DNA of 64,000 bases from assembly GCA_036380715.1 (NCBI GenBank), contig DASVEF010000365.1, positions 25,066 through 89,065 of the forward strand, in the 5' to 3' direction. The first letter of the stretch is position 1. The number at the start of each line of letters is the position of its first letter. Origin of the DNA: UBA5704 sp036380715. GTDB taxonomy: Bacteria; Acidobacteriota; Thermoanaerobaculia; Multivoradales; UBA5704. The notes under the pieces were generated by a model. That model was not told the DNA's origin and did no database searches. It was given only the letters and a program-made list of their open reading frames with translations. Positions 8,825 through 16,361 of the stretch are shown here, in pieces. Made by a program: the position numbers and the translations under genes.

Positions 8825-9606
8825 GCGAGGACGGCCAGACGCTCCTCGTCCAGCGGGATGATTGGAACGATCGGACCGCCACGGTCACCCTGAACCGGCC
8901 GCCGCTCAACATCCTGGACATCCCGACGATCGACCGTCTGGACGAAGCCGTGGCCGGGCTGGCCCGCGAGGACGGCCTCCAGGTCGTCGTCCTGCGCGGC
9001 GCCGGCGACCGCGCCTTCTCGGCCGGGGTCGCGGTCCAGGACCACACCCCCGACAAGGTCGGTCCCATGCTGGAGAGCCTGCACGGTGCGATCCGCCGCC
9101 TGCGCGACCTCGACGCGGTCACGATCGCCGCGGTCCACGGCCACTGCCTGGGAGGAGGGATGGAGCTGGCGCTCGCCTGCGACCTGGTGATCGCCACCGA
9201 GGACGCCCGCTTCGGCCAGCCCGAGATCGAGCTGGGCTGCTACCCGCCGGTGGCCGCGGCCCTCTACCCCTCGCTGATCGGCCCGGGCCGGACCCTCGAG
9301 CTCCTCCTCACCGGCCGCACCCTGTCCTGCGAGGAGGCGGAGCGGATGGGGCTGGTGACGCGGAGGATTCCCACGGCAGAGCTGGACGGCGCGGTCGCCC
9401 GCCTCGTCTCCGAGATCACCGCGAAGAGCGCCGCCGTCACCCGCCTGACCAAGGCCGCGGTGCGCGCCGGCCGCGACCTCGGCTTCTCCGCCGCCCTGCG
9501 CGAGAGCGAGCGCCTCTACCTCGAAGCCCTCTGCCCCACCGAGGACATGGCGGAAGGGGTCGCCGCCTTCCTGGAGAAGCGGCGGCCGGTCTGGAAGCAC
9601 CGGTAG
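8821..9606 (+). CDS. Crotonase-family protein resembling cyclic dienoyl-CoA hydratases
   Basis: A 261-residue crotonase with both Glu positions (GGGMELALACDL and GQPEIELG). Instead of the usual PG-GGTQRL turn it has GCYPPVAAALYP, and its oxyanion region reads FSAGVAVQDHTPDKV. From memory of the family, both features are typical of cyclohexa-1,5-diene-1-carbonyl-CoA hydratase-like proteins rather than ordinary enoyl-CoA hydratases. The start overlaps the amidotransferase by 4 bp. It may act on an alicyclic or aromatic-derived CoA ester, but no benzoyl-CoA reductase genes are in view, so the substrate remains open. Confidence 0.8.
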   Translation: MSEDGQTLLVQRDDWNDRTATVTLNRPPLNILDIPTIDRLDEAVAGLAREDGLQVVVLRGAGDRAFSAGVAVQDHTPDKVGPMLESLHGAIRRLRDLDAVTIAAVHGHCLGGGMELALACDLVIATEDARFGQPEIELGCYPPVAAALYPSLIGPGRTLELLLTGRTLSCEEAERMGLVTRRIPTAELDGAVARLVSEITAKSAAVTRLTKAAVRAGRDLGFSAALRESERLYLEALCPTEDMAEGVAAFLEKRRPVWKHR

Positions 9607-9937
9607 GGTCCCCCTCCCCCGGCCCAAAGGAGCTAACTTTGCCGCCGAGCGATATGCCGCATCCGCCACCGTAGAGACGCCCCGTGGGGCGTCTCCTCCT
9701 CCGGATGTGCCCGCGGCATCGCGCGGATTCCTGGAAATGGATGCCGCCGCCGCAGGAGACGCCCCACGGGGCGTCTCTACAGCGGGGAGGATCTCCAGTG
9801 GGCCGAAGGGCGCTTTGAGGTCAAAGTTAGCGCCTATGCCCCCGGCCCCCTCTCCCATCGCCCTCCCCCTACCGAGAAAGGAGGAGAAAAACCAAGGCTG
9901 GCGCGGGCTGATAGGATGAAAGAGAGGAAGCTGAGCC
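9607..9937. other. Intergenic region with 110-bp element and half of a REP-like repeat
   Basis: Besides the element at 9671-9780 this 331-bp gap holds two similar short blocks (GGCCCAAAGGAGCTAACTTTG near 9622 and, inverted, CAAAGTTAGCGCC near 9821) that flank the element. A partial CCCTCTCCC...GGAGGAG repeat arm lies near 9840-9892. GAGAGGAAG before 9938 is the ribosome site of the next gene. No coding sequence was supported. Confidence 0.6.
9671..9780. repeat. 110-bp palindrome-ended mobile-like element, copy 1 (intergenic)
   Basis: The ends are GTAGAGACGCCCC..GGGGCGTCTC and its mirror GAGACGCCCC..GGGGCGTCTCTAC; each arm is itself a short palindrome. A copy of the same length, about 94% identical (7 mismatches by eye), lies at 63111-63220 inside a kinase gene. 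Weaker similarity continues into the flanks (GCATCC..CCA before; AG.GGGGAGG..CTCCAG after). The central 60 bp are not palindromic. Confidence 0.85.
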
Positions 9938-10252
9938 ATGCTCGATCCGAAAATCCAGAAGGACATCAAAGACCGGCTCCAGGAAGCTCTCCGGGGCCGG
10001 CTCCAGGGAATCCTCCTGTATGGCTCGGAAGCTCGCAACGAATCCCGTGCGGATAGCGACCTCGACCTCCTGGTCCTCCTGGAGGGTCCGATCCGTCTGG
10101 GGAGAGACCTGGAGGCCATCGTTGACGCCATATATCCCGTTCAGCTCGAGCTGGACCGGCCGATCCACGTGACCCCGGTCGCCGCGGAGTCGTTCAAGGC
10201 GGGCCAATACGGGATCTATCGGGAAGCGCAGAGGGAAGGCATCCTTCTGTAA
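9938..10252 (+). CDS. MNT-type nucleotidyltransferase domain protein, orphan
   Basis: A 104-residue minimal nucleotidyltransferase. The fold signature GS at residues 29-30, then D41 and D43 in DSDLDLLVLL, matches the Pol-beta/MNT metal-binding pattern. Such proteins are usually antitoxins that nucleotidylate a HEPN toxin encoded next door, but no HEPN gene lies on either side. Two explanations are a solitary survivor of a toxin-antitoxin pair or a domesticated enzyme. It interrupts the catabolic gene cluster and sits immediately after the 110-bp palindromic element, which hints at insertion of accessory DNA here. Confidence 0.85.
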   Translation: MLDPKIQKDIKDRLQEALRGRLQGILLYGSEARNESRADSDLDLLVLLEGPIRLGRDLEAIVDAIYPVQLELDRPIHVTPVAAESFKAGQYGIYREAQREGILL

Positions 10253-10328
10253 ACTCCCGAGTCGAGTACTCCTGATCCTTTCGATATGATCCCCCGGGCC
10301 GCAATGAACCCGGAGAGGAGACCTTCCC

Positions 10329-11105
10329 ATGCCTGAGACCGTCCTGGTGGAGCGCGAAGGCCGCGTCGCCATCCTGACCGTGAACCGTCCTGACAAGCTG
10401 AACGCCCTGAACGACCAGGTCCGTGTCGACATGCTGGCGGCTCTGGAGCAGATCGAGCACGACGATGGAGTCGGCGTCGTGGTGATCACCGGCGCGGGCG
10501 AGAAATCGTTCATCGCCGGCGCGGACATCGGCGAATTCGCCGGCCGCACTCCCTTCGACCAGCGCCACGCCATGCGCAGCCCGCGGGTCTTCGACATCAT
10601 GGCGAGCTTCCCCAAGCCGGTCATCGCCATGATCAACGGCTTCTGCCTGGGCGGCGGCTGCGAGCTGGCCATGTCGTGCGACATCCGGATCGCCTCGGAG
10701 AAGGCGCGCTTCGGCCAGCCGGAGATCAACCTCGGCCTGATCCCGGGCGGCGGCGGCACGCAGCGCCTGCCGCGCCTGGCCGGGCTCGGACATGCCCTGC
10801 GGCTGATCCTCACCGGCGACATGATCGGCGCCGCCGAGGCCAAGGACATCGGCCTCGTCGAGCTGGTCGTGCCGCACGAGGAGCTGCGCGCCAAGACCCT
10901 GGAGCTGGCGGGCAAGATCGCCAGCAAGAGCCCGCTCACCGTCAAAGTCGCCAAGGAGGCCCTGCGGGCCAGCCAGCGGATGGCCATCGAAGAGGGGATC
11001 GCCTACGAGCGCGACCTCTTCTGCCTCTGCTTCTCCAGCGCGGACAAGGAGGAGGGCGTCAAGGCCTTCCTGGAGAAGCGCCCCGCGCAGTGGACCGGCC
11101 GGTAA
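10329..11105 (+). CDS. Enoyl-CoA hydratase (classical crotonase)
   Basis: A 258-residue hydratase closely matching the canonical family: LNRPDKLNALN near the N-terminus, oxyanion segment FIAGADIGEF, Glu in GGGCELAMSCD, Glu in GQPEINLGLIPGGGGTQRLPR, and the terminal KEEGVKAFLEKR motif. It most likely hydrates short-chain trans-2-enoyl-CoA. The ribosome site GGAGAGGAG lies upstream. It is the third crotonase of the cluster and the most standard one, so it is the best candidate for the true beta-oxidation hydratase step. It is 24 bp from the following kynureninase-like gene. Confidence 0.93.
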   Translation: MPETVLVEREGRVAILTVNRPDKLNALNDQVRVDMLAALEQIEHDDGVGVVVITGAGEKSFIAGADIGEFAGRTPFDQRHAMRSPRVFDIMASFPKPVIAMINGFCLGGGCELAMSCDIRIASEKARFGQPEINLGLIPGGGGTQRLPRLAGLGHALRLILTGDMIGAAEAKDIGLVELVVPHEELRAKTLELAGKIASKSPLTVKVAKEALRASQRMAIEEGIAYERDLFCLCFSSADKEEGVKAFLEKRPAQWTGR

Positions 11106-11129
11106 TCCGGACACAAATCAGAGAGGACG

Positions 11130-12293
11130 ATGCCGATGGCCGCGCCGCACGAGGATCTGCTGTCCCTGCGCTCCGAGTTCCCGATCCTGGAGCGCACGAC
11201 CTATCTGATCAACAACTCGCTCGGCGCCATGCCGCGCCAGGTGCACGACGAGCTCGCGACCTTCGCCCGCCAGTGGGAAGAGCGCGGTGTGCGCGCCTGG
11301 CACGAGGGGTGGTGGGAGATGGGCGCCACCACGGGCGACCTGCTGGCGCCGCTGCTGGGAGTCCGCCCCGGCGGGGTCTCCATGCACCAGAACGTCTCCG
11401 TTGCGGCGGCCATCTTCCTCTCCTGCATCGACTATCCGGCGGAGCGGAACAAGATCGTCTACGAGGCGCTGAACTTCCCCAACGTCATCTACCTGCTGGA
11501 GGGGGAGCGCCGCAAGGGCGCCGAGATCACCGTGGTCCCCTCGGACGACGGCATCGGCGTCCCGACCGAGCGGATCCTCGCGGCGATCGACGAGCGGACG
11601 CGCCTCGTCCCGGTCTCCCACACCCTGTTCCGCAGCGCCTACGTGCAGGACGCCGAAGCCATCGCCCGCCGCTGCCGCGAAGTGGGAGCGATCATGCTCC
11701 TCGACATCTACCAGTCCGCGGGCGCGGTGCCCCTGGAGCTGGAGGCCTGGGGAGTGCACGCGGCCGTGGGCGGCTCGGTCAAATGGCTCTGCGGCGGCCC
11801 GGGCGCCGGCTACCTCTGGGTCAACCCGGAGATCGCCGGCAGCCTGGAGCCCGCCTTCACCGGCTGGCAGGCCGACGAGGAGCCGTTCTCCTTCCGTCCG
11901 GGAGCCATCCGCCGCCGCGAAGAGCCCGCCTGGCGCTTCCTCAACGGCACGCCGAACATCCCCGCCCTCTACTCCTGCCGCGCCGGCTACCGCATCGTCT
12001 CCGGCGTCGGGCAGAAGAGGATCCGCGAGCGCTCCCTCGGCCTGACCTCCCACCTCATCAGCGCCGCCGAAGAGGCCGGCTTCGAGGTCCGCACCCCGCG
12101 CGACCCCAAGCACCGCGGAGGCACCGTCTCCATCTGGCACGAAGACGCCGAGCGCCTCTGCAAAGAGCTGATCGCCCGCGAGATCATCTGCGACTACCGC
12201 CCGAACGCCGGCATCCGCCTCTCCCCCCACTTCTACAACCACGAAGGGGAGCTGGACCACGCGATCCGGACGCTGCGGGAGTTGGCGGGCTGA
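11130..12293 (+). CDS. PLP-dependent kynureninase-like / class V aminotransferase fold enzyme
   Basis: A 387-residue fold-type I PLP enzyme. The segments TYLINNSLGAMP, QNVSVAAAIFLS (phosphate-binding region), a DIYQSAGAVPLEL Asp motif and the Schiff-base Lys in GGSVKWLCGGPGAGYLWV resemble kynureninases and related class V enzymes. Kynureninase would release anthranilate and alanine from kynurenine; desulfurase-like or other lyase activities remain possible. Its position after CoA-ester enzymes suggests it feeds an aromatic or amino-acid-derived substrate into the pathway, but no tryptophan dioxygenase or formamidase is in the window. The start may be 11136 instead. Confidence 0.82.
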   Translation: MPMAAPHEDLLSLRSEFPILERTTYLINNSLGAMPRQVHDELATFARQWEERGVRAWHEGWWEMGATTGDLLAPLLGVRPGGVSMHQNVSVAAAIFLSCIDYPAERNKIVYEALNFPNVIYLLEGERRKGAEITVVPSDDGIGVPTERILAAIDERTRLVPVSHTLFRSAYVQDAEAIARRCREVGAIMLLDIYQSAGAVPLELEAWGVHAAVGGSVKWLCGGPGAGYLWVNPEIAGSLEPAFTGWQADEEPFSFRPGAIRRREEPAWRFLNGTPNIPALYSCRAGYRIVSGVGQKRIRERSLGLTSHLISAAEEAGFEVRTPRDPKHRGGTVSIWHEDAERLCKELIAREIICDYRPNAGIRLSPHFYNHEGELDHAIRTLRELAG

Positions 12294-12526
12294 TGGCACA
12301 GATCGTTGTCAGGGACCTCGATCCCAAGGTGATTGAACAGCTCAGGGCACGAGCCCGGAGCCATGGGCGATCTCTGGAGGATGAGATCAAGGCGATCCTC
12401 AAGACCGCTGCCCCTCTCTCTATGAGGGAAGCGCGTGCTATCGCCGAGCAGTGGCAACGACGCCTGGCTGGACAGATCACGGGCGACAGCAGCGACCTGC
12501 TTCGGGAGGATCGCACGGTTGAGTGA
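12293..12526 (+). CDS. FitA-like ribbon-helix-helix antitoxin, orphan
   Basis: A 77-residue protein starting on the stop of the previous gene (TGATG). The N-terminal IVVRDLDPKVIEQLRARA strand-helix and SLEDEIKAIL helix match FitA/VapB-type Arc-like DNA-binding antitoxins. A PIN-domain toxin normally follows directly; here only a few codons of a possible start (TTGAGTGAG) appear before the frame decays. The partner is therefore missing, and the nearest PIN gene (12784-13185, opposite strand) has its own VapB. Likely a relic or a solitary regulator. Confidence 0.78.
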   Translation: MAQIVVRDLDPKVIEQLRARARSHGRSLEDEIKAILKTAAPLSMREARAIAEQWQRRLAGQITGDSSDLLREDRTVE

Positions 12527-12783
12527 GAGTGCCACTCCTTCCAGCCCTCGAAGAGGGCGTCGGCATCTAGCCCAGGGCGAAAGCCGGCGCAGCCGGCGCC
12601 AGCCCTGGAGAGCTCCGTCACAGCAGATCCTGTCGCCGCAACGCTTCACGCACCTCCGCCGCGATGCCCAGGGGATCGCCGGAAGGCTCGATCGCCACGG
12701 AAACGTGCCCGCCGCGAACGGGTTGCACCAGTTGGAAAAATGATCCCCACTAGGTGCCAGCCTCCTGCAAGGCTGCCTTTGTC
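12527..12783. other. Intergenic relic region with small inverted repeat and gene fragment
   Basis: Near 12570-12608 lies an imperfect dyad built from CCAGGGC...GCCCTGG around a GCCGGCGCAGCCGGCGCC core. On the minus strand, 12749-12618 is an open 43-codon stretch without a start codon, ending in VREALRRQDLL and a TGA. Its protein-like composition suggests the C-terminal remnant of a lost gene. No intact gene was supported. Confidence 0.4.
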
Positions 12784-13185
12784 TCAGCTCCGCAGCACCT
12801 GGAGCGGTCGCACCTGGGCAATCGATTCGTAGTCGCCATCGTTGTGGAGCAGGGTGCCGTCTACCTCCAGGACGAGCTGCGCTACAAAGCAATCCACCGA
12901 GCTGCGGAGGGTCAGTCCTCGACGCCGGCAGTCATAGTAGATCCGAGCCGCCTCGCGATAGGTGAGAGCTGGATTGGAAGAAAACAACAGCTCCTGGCTT
13001 CCGAGGTATTCTTCCAAGAGGCCCCACTCGCGCTCATCCCGCGCCCCCTGGAGAACCTCCTGGAAGCAGACGCCCGGCAGAAGGAAGGGGATTCCTTCGG
13101 TCTCGAGACTCACCAGCCGCTCCACTGCGGGGTTTTGATGCCCTCGGAAGAATGCGATCAGGACAGAGGAGTCGACGACGATCAC
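12784..13185 (-). CDS. vapC: PIN-domain ribonuclease toxin (VapC)
   Basis: A 133-residue PIN domain. The acidic residues expected at the metal site are visible: D5 in MIVVDSSVLIAF, E43 in CFQEVLQGA, D98 in SSVDCFVAQL and D116/D118 in HNDGDYE. VapC toxins cleave RNA, often tRNA or rRNA, and are held inactive by the cognate VapB. The start is GTG overlapping the antitoxin stop (GTGA), the usual antitoxin-first, coupled order. All catalytic residues appear intact, so the toxin is probably functional. Confidence 0.93.
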   Translation of the reverse strand: MIVVDSSVLIAFFRGHQNPAVERLVSLETEGIPFLLPGVCFQEVLQGARDEREWGLLEEYLGSQELLFSSNPALTYREAARIYYDCRRRGLTLRSSVDCFVAQLVLEVDGTLLHNDGDYESIAQVRPLQVLRS

Positions 13186-13385
13186 GAATTCCGGCTGCGC
13201 AGCGCCTTGTAGTCGTAGTCCGGCGCGAATTCGATCTTGCCCCGGAGATCGAGGAGGCTCTTGCGCTTCTTCGAGGCGATCAGCACCCGCAGCGCCTCGT
13301 GGACGAGCTCCTTCTTGGTCTTGATCCCGCTGAGCCGCGAGGCCTCGGCCACCAGGTCGTCGTCGAGCACGATGTTGGTTCTCAT
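13182..13385 (-). CDS. vapB: VapB-type antitoxin
   Basis: A 67-residue antitoxin of the VapB/MT2055-like class. Its MRTNIVLDDDLVAEASRLSG strand-turn-helix and KTKKELVHEALRVLI helix form the DNA-binding half, and a C-terminal DLRGKIEFAPDYDY tail would thread into the toxin. It is co-transcribed with and overlaps vapC. Antitoxins of this class usually autorepress with the toxin; no obvious operator palindrome was picked out upstream. Confidence 0.93.
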   Translation of the reverse strand: MRTNIVLDDDLVAEASRLSGIKTKKELVHEALRVLIASKKRKSLLDLRGKIEFAPDYDYKALRSRNS

Positions 13386-13507
13386 GAGATCTCCATACAC
13401 CTTCCTATACACATCGTAGCATGAGGGGACGCAACGGAGTGGCACCTTTGCTGCCGGGCGGGAGCGCACAGGCGCCCATTTGCTGTTGGTAGGCAGGTTC
13501 GGGGAGG

Positions 13508-13831
13508 TCAGTTCGGTTCGTCGATGACCGCGGCGACCGAAGAGGCAACGGCGGCCTTCTCCAGCCAGCACTCCAGCCGCTCCGGATCCTTCTGGGCCTG
13601 GATGCGCTCGCGGACGGCGTCCGGCACTGCGATGCCGCGAGCCCGAAGCACGGTCAATAGGGCGCGCGCCGCCTCCTCGGCGCGCCCCTCGGCGCGCCCC
13701 TGTGCGACATACTTTCTCGCAAAATCGCTTTTGTATTCGTAGCCCTTCATCATAGCCTCCGGTGCCCGGCGAGTCGTCTCGTTCAAGGCAACCAGGTTCT
13801 CGGATTTCCTGAATCCGTAACAAGATATCAT
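13508..13831 (-). pseudogene. C-terminal fragment of Rpn/PD-(D/E)XK transposase-family protein
   Basis: The 107-residue frame contains the C-terminal region typical of Rpn-like nuclease proteins: ...GYEYKSDFARKYVAQGRAEGRAEEAARALLTVLRARG, with its characteristic Gly-Arg-Ala-Glu repeats and a final helical region. The usual roughly 200-residue N-terminal nuclease domain is missing and the upstream DNA does not encode it. This is therefore a truncated remnant. It sits between VapBC and the boxA/minisatellite block, which supports this stretch being a site of repeated insertion and loss. Confidence 0.7.
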
Positions 13832-13937
13832 CTCTCCACCTTGAAAGGACCGGGTGGAAGCGTGCCAGACATTTCTTCGCCCTAGCCGAACTAAGCGGCT
13901 GGCTCCTCTCGCCGCCCCGAACAGAACCCCGAAAGGT

Positions 13938-13974
13938 GGGCCGGAGGCCTCCCCCGCCTAGGAGGCTCCGGCCC
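13938..13974 (-). terminator. GC-rich hairpin at left edge of boxA-like block
   Basis: GGGCCGGAG pairs with CTCCGGCCC, and inside it CCTCC pairs with GGAGG with a one-base bulge. Read leftwards it is followed by ACCTTTCGGGG, only a short T run. It follows the boxA-like motif by 5 bases in the minus direction. Confidence 0.5.
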
Positions 13975-13979
13975 GGTAC

Positions 13980-13994
13980 TTCAGTTGTCAAAGA
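13980..13994 (-). promoter_or_regulatory. boxA-like motif, left copy
   Basis: On the minus strand it reads TCTTTGACAACTGAA, close to the boxA core TGCTCTTTGACAA recognised by NusB/S10 in rRNA leaders. It lies between two hairpins and faces left. It is an exact inverted copy of the motif at 14623-14637. Confidence 0.5.
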
Positions 13995-13997
13995 ACC

Positions 13998-14023
13998 GGC
14001 CGGCGCAAGCGACTGCGCCGGCC
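13998..14023. repeat. Perfect inverted repeat, 10-bp stem
   Basis: GGCCGGCGCA and TGCGCCGGCC flank a 6-nt loop. It immediately precedes the left boxA-like motif in the minus direction. Confidence 0.7.
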
Positions 14024-14414
14024 TGGGACCCGTCGCTTGACATCCTCGGCAGGCTAATGCATTGTACCCACATTGTCGCTGATTGGCAAGAGGGCCGGAT
14101 GCAGGCTGTCCGTCCTTGACGCCACGGGAAGCCCAGATCCGCTCTCCCTGGCCAGCTCGCGGACGCCTCCATGGCGAAAAGGGCCCGCAGGATCGATGAC
14201 GATGTGAATCCGAACCGCCCCCTTCGTGCTCTTCAGCGATCCGCTCTCTTGACAAGCCTCCAAGCCCCGCATTAGGATACGCATCGCCAAGGACGTCATC
14301 CTCCTCGGATCCGTAACTCCCACTCTGAAAACGTCCAGGTCCGCTGTGCCGGCAGCGGGACCGCCGCTGGTGACGGCGCTGACGATCCCCACCGGGGCCG
14401 CCATGTCCCTCGCG

Positions 14415-14563
14415 GGGATAGTATCGGCCAACACTGGGATAGTTCCGGCCCCGGCAGGGATAGTATCGGTCCCCGCCGGGATGGGAACGGCCCCCGCGGG
14501 GATCGCGACGGCCCCGGGCCGGGATGGAAACGGCCCCGGCGGGGATGGTAACGGCCCCGGCGA
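14415..14563 (+). repeat. 21-bp minisatellite, seven copies
   Basis: Units begin at 14415, 14436, 14457, 14478, 14499, 14521 and 14542, each starting GGGAT and containing A/G-CGGCCCC. Spacing is 21 bp throughout with one 22-bp step. Copies differ by several bases in a gradient, the last two being nearly identical, so the array has expanded by slippage or unequal exchange. Confidence 0.85.
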
Positions 14564-14622
14564 GGGGAAGAGCGTACGACTCAAGGGTTCGAGGGGCCGC
14601 CTGTCCGGCGGCTCTCGATTGC

Positions 14623-14637
14623 TCTTTGACAACTGAA
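14623..14637 (+). promoter_or_regulatory. boxA-like motif, right copy
   Basis: TCTTTGACAACTGAA preceded by TTGC gives TTGCTCTTTGACAACTG, a good match to boxA antitermination sites. It also contains TTGACA, but no -10 follows at promoter spacing. A terminator begins 5 bases downstream. Confidence 0.5.
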
Positions 14638-14642
14638 TCTCG

Positions 14643-14684
14643 GGGGGTCCGCCTTGGAGGGCGGCCTGGGCGGACCCCCTTTTT
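14643..14684 (+). terminator. Strong Rho-independent terminator
   Basis: GGGGGTCCGCC (14643-14653) pairs perfectly with GGCGGACCCCC (14669-14679), followed by TTTTT. It lies after the right boxA-like motif and ends just before the convergent peptidase gene. Confidence 0.8.
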
Positions 14685-14691
14685 GCTGATT

Positions 14692-16128
14692 TCAGGGCTC
14701 GGCAGGCAGGGGGGGCGCTTGTTCGGGCGGGCGCTCTCTCGGCTTCGCCATCTTCAGGAGGTACGCCGCGAAGGCGCCAAGGACGACCAGCGCTGCCCCC
14801 CATCCGCCCTGGAATCCCGCTTTCCAACTCGCGAGCCCGAGGGCGAACGCGCCGCCCAGCGCCGCCAGGTAGATCAGCAGCGGCAGCAGGCCGAGGAAGG
14901 CGCAGAGGATGCGCGTCCAGCGTCCGTGCGGCGGGATCAGGGCCAGGAGCGCGGCCGGGAAGAGCAGGACGGAGAAGACCGGCGCGATGAAGAGGGCGAG
15001 CAGGAAGAGGAGACGGAAGGCGAAGCCCGGCAGGTAGCGGCGGCCCTGGCGGAGGCGCTCTTCCTCCGGGGTGCCGCGCCAGCGGCCGGGCCGGCCGCGG
15101 AAGACCAGCAGGATCCAGAGCAGGAACCCGGCCCAGGCGAGGTCGCGCCGCAGCCAGACGCGGCCGAAGAGGACGAGGTAGTCGTCCTCGGCGATCGGCC
15201 GGCCCGCGAGATGGTCGAGGCGGCGGACCGCGGCGGCCACCGCGACGGACCATCGCGCGAGCCGTCCGGCGTCGAGGCGCGCGGCCGTGTCGGTCGGCCG
15301 GTGGTACGCGGGGTCGAACGACAGGAGCGAGGTGTCGGAGAGAGAGACCGCGGGGACGCCGCTTGCCAGGAGCGGGTCGCTGTCGGCCGCGAGCCGCACC
15401 CGGGCGGAGCGCAATACGAGCTGGGCGAGAAAGGACGCTCGGGCGTCGCTCATCGCGTAGGGCCAGCCCACGGCCTCGCCGCTGCGCAGCAGGGCGTGCA
15501 CCAGCCAGCCGGGCGCCACGATCCGCTCCTCCCCCGCCTCCACCGGAAACGTGTGGATCGTCGGCCCGGCGCTGCCGCTCCACCCGACCATCTCCAGGTT
15601 GACGGCGGCGAGGATGCGGTCGCGGCCGGCGGGGCCGAGGGCGTCGGCCCAGGCGCGGCTCCCGAGCAGGCCGGCCTCTTCGCCGTCGAACAGGACCACG
15701 CGCACGGTGTGGCGCAACGGGGTGCGCGCCAGGTCGGCGGCGGCGGCGATCGCGGTTCCACAGCCCGAAGCGTCGTCGCCGGCGCCGGGGCTCTTCTTCA
15801 CCGTGTCGTAATGGGCGGAGAGGACGATCTCGCCTTCCGTCTCGCCGGGGAGCACCCCTTCGAGGTTGACGAGCGAGGGGTTGGACGGCGCCGGCACGAC
15901 GGCCCGCACCTGCCGCAGCCCGGCCTGCCGCATTGCGGCCAGCAATAACTCGGCGGCCTTCTCCTGGGCCGGGCTCCCCTCCGGCCGCGGCCCGAGCCGG
16001 GCGAGCCCAGAAGCGACTTCGTGGGCGACCGGCGAGGCCTCGCCGGCCCCGGCGCCGAGCAGCGCGAGGGCGGCGATGAGACGAAAGAACCGGCGCGGCG
16101 GGCGTTTCAGAGAGGCTCTTCTCAACAC
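14692..16128 (-). CDS. M28-family zinc aminopeptidase with C-terminal membrane segments
   Basis: A 478-residue protein with an N-terminal hydrophobic signal or anchor (RFFRLIAALALLGAGAG). The peptidase M28 domain follows with metal and catalytic landmarks: HYDTVKKSPGAGDDASG, the Glu pair in LFDGEEAGLLGS, a NLEMVGWS segment and a final His in YHRPTDTA. After about residue 300 come several hydrophobic helices (AWAGFLLWILLVF and further), so the protein is probably membrane-bound with an extracytoplasmic catalytic domain. It would remove N-terminal residues from exported peptides. The start is GTG at 16128 or TTG at 16125. Confidence 0.87.
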   Translation of the reverse strand: MLRRASLKRPPRRFFRLIAALALLGAGAGEASPVAHEVASGLARLGPRPEGSPAQEKAAELLLAAMRQAGLRQVRAVVPAPSNPSLVNLEGVLPGETEGEIVLSAHYDTVKKSPGAGDDASGCGTAIAAAADLARTPLRHTVRVVLFDGEEAGLLGSRAWADALGPAGRDRILAAVNLEMVGWSGSAGPTIHTFPVEAGEERIVAPGWLVHALLRSGEAVGWPYAMSDARASFLAQLVLRSARVRLAADSDPLLASGVPAVSLSDTSLLSFDPAYHRPTDTAARLDAGRLARWSVAVAAAVRRLDHLAGRPIAEDDYLVLFGRVWLRRDLAWAGFLLWILLVFRGRPGRWRGTPEEERLRQGRRYLPGFAFRLLFLLALFIAPVFSVLLFPAALLALIPPHGRWTRILCAFLGLLPLLIYLAALGGAFALGLASWKAGFQGGWGAALVVLGAFAAYLLKMAKPRERPPEQAPPLPAEP

Positions 16129-16361
16129 GGCGGCTCATCCTACCAGCGAAAAAAGGATCGCCTTCCGCGGCTCGGCGCACCTTACTAGGTAAAGAGAGTA
16201 GTCATGAGGGCTCGAACGTGCGACGAAGTATCGCGAATCGTTTGTCTTTGGCGTATACTCCACACAATTTCGCAGAAGCGAAGAGATACCTTGATCTGCC
16301 TGGTGTTTTCGACAGGTGGAGCGGGGGAAGTCGTCCCGGCCATTCAGCGGAGCGCAATACG

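Larger units (their letters stand above)
13832..14691. other. 860-bp non-coding block with mirror-image hairpin/boxA-like modules and a minisatellite
   Basis: From left to right it contains a hairpin (13938-13974), TTCAGTTGTCAAAGA (13980-13994), a perfect 10-bp hairpin (13998-14023), unassigned sequence, a 21-bp tandem repeat (14415-14563), a hairpin (14596-14612), TCTTTGACAACTGAA (14623-14637) and a terminator (14643-14684). The two 15-mers are exact reverse complements. No convincing protein is encoded; the open frames over the repeat are repetitive by construction. Confidence 0.7.

Noticed and set aside
13182..14255. Long minus-strand frame extending vapB far upstream
   Set aside because: The VapB start at 13385 gives a complete 67-residue antitoxin; the extension runs through the Rpn remnant region and has no domain.
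14628..14633. TTGACA promoter -35 in the right boxA-like motif
   Set aside because: No -10-like sequence lies 16-18 bp on; that position falls in the terminator stem.
14346..14636. Open frame of 96 codons over the 21-bp repeat
   Set aside because: The frame is open because the repeat period is a multiple of three; the peptide is seven near-identical heptads with no ribosome site.
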